64,000 bases of DNA from Ehrlichia muris AS145 (GTDB lineage: Bacteria; Pseudomonadota; Alphaproteobacteria; Rickettsiales; Anaplasmataceae). Shown here in pieces: positions 61,213 through 64,000 of the stretch (positions are counted from its first letter, which is position 1; each line of letters opens with the position of its first letter). The stretch lies in contig NC_023063.1 in assembly GCF_000508225.1 (NCBI RefSeq), positions 992,001-1,056,000 on the forward strand. The letters run 5' to 3'. The position numbers were made by a program, and so were the translations under genes. The notes under the pieces were generated by a model, which was not told the origin of the DNA, did no database searches, and saw nothing but the letters and a program-made list of their open reading frames with translations.

Positions 61213-64000
61213 ACGAGCCAATATTAAAGAAATCTGTAATAAGAAACCATAACGCAATCATATCTGCTTTATCATCACCATCATCGACATATTGTCGTGC
61301 TTTTGTAATAACATCACTAGGAAACCTAGGCCAGGATGATAATACATTATTTATTTTCTGACGTGCATCAACATCAAACTGATGCAACACATAATTAATA
61401 ACTACCGCATTAAAATATATCCTGGTTTGTGGTTTTATTGTTTTAGACAAAAAGAGACCAACCGTATAATGACTATACTTATAATGATAAATTTGATTCT
61501 GTAGCATGTATAAATCGGAACGTAGGGAACTATCACCACAACTTTCTGGGTTCTGCACATTACTCAATATACATTGAACTATATGGCGTTTTAATTGCAT
61601 GCCATATAAAACTAATAATCTTACCACAGACGATGATCCACAACCCTCTCGCATTATTCCTCGTTTTATAAAATTTCGTACCGGAAAAGGGAATTTCTCA
61701 CTATATTGATTTATAGATTCAAGAAATACTATTTCGTCTTTATCACAGTTTCCTAATTGTTTATATAACTCCGAATCTATTGGAAAAAGTATTTTGGTGA
61801 AAGATTCAAATTTTCTGTTAAAATCCGCTGGGGACATAATATTGAAAGAGTATGACATATAAGACCACAATGCTAGCACATCAGTTCTATGAATAAGAAC
61901 ACTATTATTAACTTGTTGTAATGTAGTAATATAAGATTTTTTAGGAAACACACTAAGTCTCGCGTCACGCGCAAGGATAGACTCCATCAGATGTACAATA
62001 TTACCACTATATCTAACAGCTTTTACTTCTGATGCTAGTAAATTAAAGATGACTGCATCAATCATGAGAGATATTTCTTCCTTACTATCTATAATATCTA
62101 TATCAGCAAAAATTTTATATATATCTGGATTCTTCAAAAGAGTTACAATGCTAGAAAATGATTTTTCGATATCTAACAGAAAATCTTGAAGCAAACCTCG
62201 CACCTTGGATTTATTGTCATAATATTCTTTAAGATATTCTACATCTGATAATCTATTCTCATCTAACGGCCTCACAGAAGCTAACTTCAATATATTATCC
62301 GGACGCAATATAGCTCTTAATGCACTTACATACCTTATTAATGAAATTTCCAGTTCTGGGAACTGCGATATCTTTTTACAGAAACTCTTTTCATTTATTT
62401 TATCCAAGAAATGCTGAAGATTTAAAGGCAACTTATCTTTGTTGTAAGTATTCAGTTCCTTAAATAAATCAACAGCATCATCACCACATGTTTGTAGTGC
62501 TTTAAAATCCACATCCATTTCTAATAGTAACTTAATAAAAGATTTACATTTTTGAATACTCCATCTAGATCCGGAAGAAATATATGATATATAAGACCAC
62601 AATGCTATTATATCAGTGTTGTGAGCGTAGCCATCTCCATACTTATTAGCAATGTTTTCCTGAAGAGCCATAATACCCCTACCAGGAAATTCATCCCGAT
62701 TATCTACACTCATAACAGAAGTAACACGATTATTATCATTAAACAATAACAACAACGTGTTCATTTTATCCCTGTTAACCTTTGTTTCCACCACTAATAA
62801 ATTAAAGACAATTGCATCAATGATTAAAGATATTTCTTCTTTACTGCTTGTAATACCAGCATCAGTGAAAATTTTATAGATATCTGGGTTATCCAAAAGG
62901 TTTGCAATGCTAGAAGACAACTTTCCAACATCTGACCAAAGATCTACAAGATAAGAATATATCTCTTTTACATTCGATGATCCCACACTACCAATAGTGC
63001 CTATATGGTATATAGATCCAAAGTTGAATAAACGACCTGCACGCAATGCATCACTCAATACATTCGTATATTCTATCAATGCAGTCTTTAATTCTGGGAA
63101 TCTCAACACTTGGCCACAGAAATCTTGGTTAAGTATTTTATCCAAGAAATCTTGTAGGTTTTTAGGCAACCTATTTTTGTAAAGGTTCCATCTCCTGAAT
63201 AAATCAAGCATATCACTAGTACACCTTCTAATTTTTATAGATTGCATATCTAACTCCAGCAGTAGTTTTACAAAAGATTTAAAATTTTCAACATCCCACC
63301 CATAGATACCGTACGCTGCATAAGACCATAATGTAATTATATTCACCCTATGATCACCATACTTCACATTATTAGCATCTTGCCGTAACTCTAAAATAGT
63401 GTCATAAGGGAATTCACTAAAAGGATGTAATGAACTAGATTTTAGTAACGATAATGTTTCGGTTACATCAGAATTATTAACATTTAACTCAGACATTACA
63501 TAATTAAACATTGCTGCATCAAGCAATAAAAACACCTCTTTTTTATTACTTGTAACACCCACATCAGTAAAAACTTGATAGTCACGATACACTGCATCCT
63601 TTAACTTATTAGCTGCAGACCCTAGACTAGTAGACCATTCACCTTCTAAACATCCTTCTTCGTCATTCTTTAATGCACAACTACCTACATAATCAGACAA
63701 TTCCATACTGTATGACCTCAACAATCTTACTTCAGAAAATGTGTTACAAAAATCCCCAGTAGCTATTTTTCCTATAAAATCTTGTACTTTTGAAGGCAAT
63801 TTTTCAGCATACTGACCTATAGACTCAAACAATTTAATGTGTTCATTACTACAGTTTCCCCATTTTACAGACCTGTTTAGATCCATTCCTAACATCAATT
63901 TAACAAAAGGAGCTGCATAAAGTTCGAAAAGTCGTTTATCAGATTTAAAGAAAGTATACATCCAAGAAACTACAATATCATTCTTTTTATGTCCTTCTCC
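61178..64000 (-). CDS. large repeat-module protein, partial (N-terminus outside window)
   Basis: This is an unknown protein; 940 residues are visible and the frame is open at the right edge (the codons before the ATG at 63961 continue the same repeat pattern). It is built of diverged modules of about 210-243 residues. Each has a Trp helix (IITLWSYAAY near 63330, IIALWSYISY near 62605, VLALWSYMSY near 61875, MIALWFLITD near 61240, and IVVSWMYTF at the edge). The next elements are KSF[VI]KLLLE-D, a Cys then F...YxxxLPxx[VL]QDF..KI...FC, and DIYKIF.D..I..SKEEISL[MI]IDA[VI]. The paired cysteines in each module suggest export. No known family is recognised. The 3' end is part of the 128-bp array. 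Confidence 0.75.
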   Translation of the reverse strand, partial: GEGHKKNDIVVSWMYTFFKSDKRLFELYAAPFVKLMLGMDLNRSVKWGNCSNEHIKLFESIGQYAEKLPSKVQDFIGKIATGDFCNTFSEVRLLRSYSMELSDYVGSCALKNDEEGCLEGEWSTSLGSAANKLKDAVYRDYQVFTDVGVTSNKKEVFLLLDAAMFNYVMSELNVNNSDVTETLSLLKSSSLHPFSEFPYDTILELRQDANNVKYGDHRVNIITLWSYAAYGIYGWDVENFKSFVKLLLELDMQSIKIRRCTSDMLDLFRRWNLYKNRLPKNLQDFLDKILNQDFCGQVLRFPELKTALIEYTNVLSDALRAGRLFNFGSIYHIGTIGSVGSSNVKEIYSYLVDLWSDVGKLSSSIANLLDNPDIYKIFTDAGITSSKEEISLIIDAIVFNLLVVETKVNRDKMNTLLLLFNDNNRVTSVMSVDNRDEFPGRGIMALQENIANKYGDGYAHNTDIIALWSYISYISSGSRWSIQKCKSFIKLLLEMDVDFKALQTCGDDAVDLFKELNTYNKDKLPLNLQHFLDKINEKSFCKKISQFPELEISLIRYVSALRAILRPDNILKLASVRPLDENRLSDVEYLKEYYDNKSKVRGLLQDFLLDIEKSFSSIVTLLKNPDIYKIFADIDIIDSKEEISLMIDAVIFNLLASEVKAVRYSGNIVHLMESILARDARLSVFPKKSYITTLQQVNNSVLIHRTDVLALWSYMSYSFNIMSPADFNRKFESFTKILFPIDSELYKQLGNCDKDEIVFLESINQYSEKFPFPVRNFIKRGIMREGCGSSSVVRLLVLYGMQLKRHIVQCILSNVQNPESCGDSSLRSDLYMLQNQIYHYKYSHYTVGLFLSKTIKPQTRIYFNAVVINYVLHQFDVDARQKINNVLSSWPRFPSDVITKARQYVDDGDDKADMIALWFLITDFFNIGSLDDFIALIMGK

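Overview
The window is very AT-rich, carries long intergenic spacers, and is full of large, nearly exact tandem repeats (units of 128-225 bp). Its genes are typically alphaproteobacterial (CtrA, a PopZ-like protein, an NDUFS4-type complex I subunit, cytochrome aa3 oxidase, HslVU), with retained thiamine and purine synthesis genes and large secreted proteins of unknown family. This combination points to an obligate intracellular member of the Anaplasmataceae, most likely Ehrlichia and probably Ehrlichia ruminantium, whose genome is known for copy-variable tandem repeats. The species call is inference from gene content and repeat style; no search was run.

Layout. 0.4-9 kb: tRNA methylthiotransferase (mtaB), xseB, a complex I accessory subunit, an AEC transporter, a SurA-like chaperone with rsmD, tRNA-His and gltX. 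9-16 kb: a DUF2628 membrane protein, thiS-thiG, a basic orphan protein, an NfuA-like Fe-S protein and a membrane J-protein. 16-30 kb: rho, the hslV-hslU-ubiE operon, metG, lysC and the coxB-ctaD-ctaB oxidase operon. 30-41 kb: bamD, purD, yajC, dnaN, a short RNase D, ctrA, an XRE/S24 repressor-like regulator, ppa, and rplM-rpsI-argC. 41-53 kb: tolC with a PopZ-like gene, an Mrp/ApbC ATPase, prs-gatC, aconitase, apaG and purK. 53-64 kb: an accessory block of three large proteins on the minus strand. Two are secreted, cysteine-rich paralogues sharing a W-G-G-G module, one of them with four perfect-length 31-residue repeats. The third is a multi-module repeat protein that runs off the right edge.

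The most striking pattern is that tandem arrays sit at gene 3' ends. In the thiG, J-protein, dnaN, argC, acnA and 61-kb arrays the repeat unit includes the last 20-110 bases of the neighbouring gene, so copies of gene ends are strewn downstream of the intact gene. Decayed versions of the same arrangement can be read next to nfuA, rnd, ubiE and apbC, and less clearly xseB. No array duplicates a gene 5' end. At 61 kb the fresh array continues in exact 128-bp register into decayed copies, which suggests repeated birth and decay at one site.

Other points of note: the coxB signal peptide is separated from its body by a -1 frame change at a T9 tract; an 8-G tract lies upstream of hslV; (TA)n tracts encode the ends of MetG and PurK; and the S24 domain of the regulator seems to lack the catalytic lysine.
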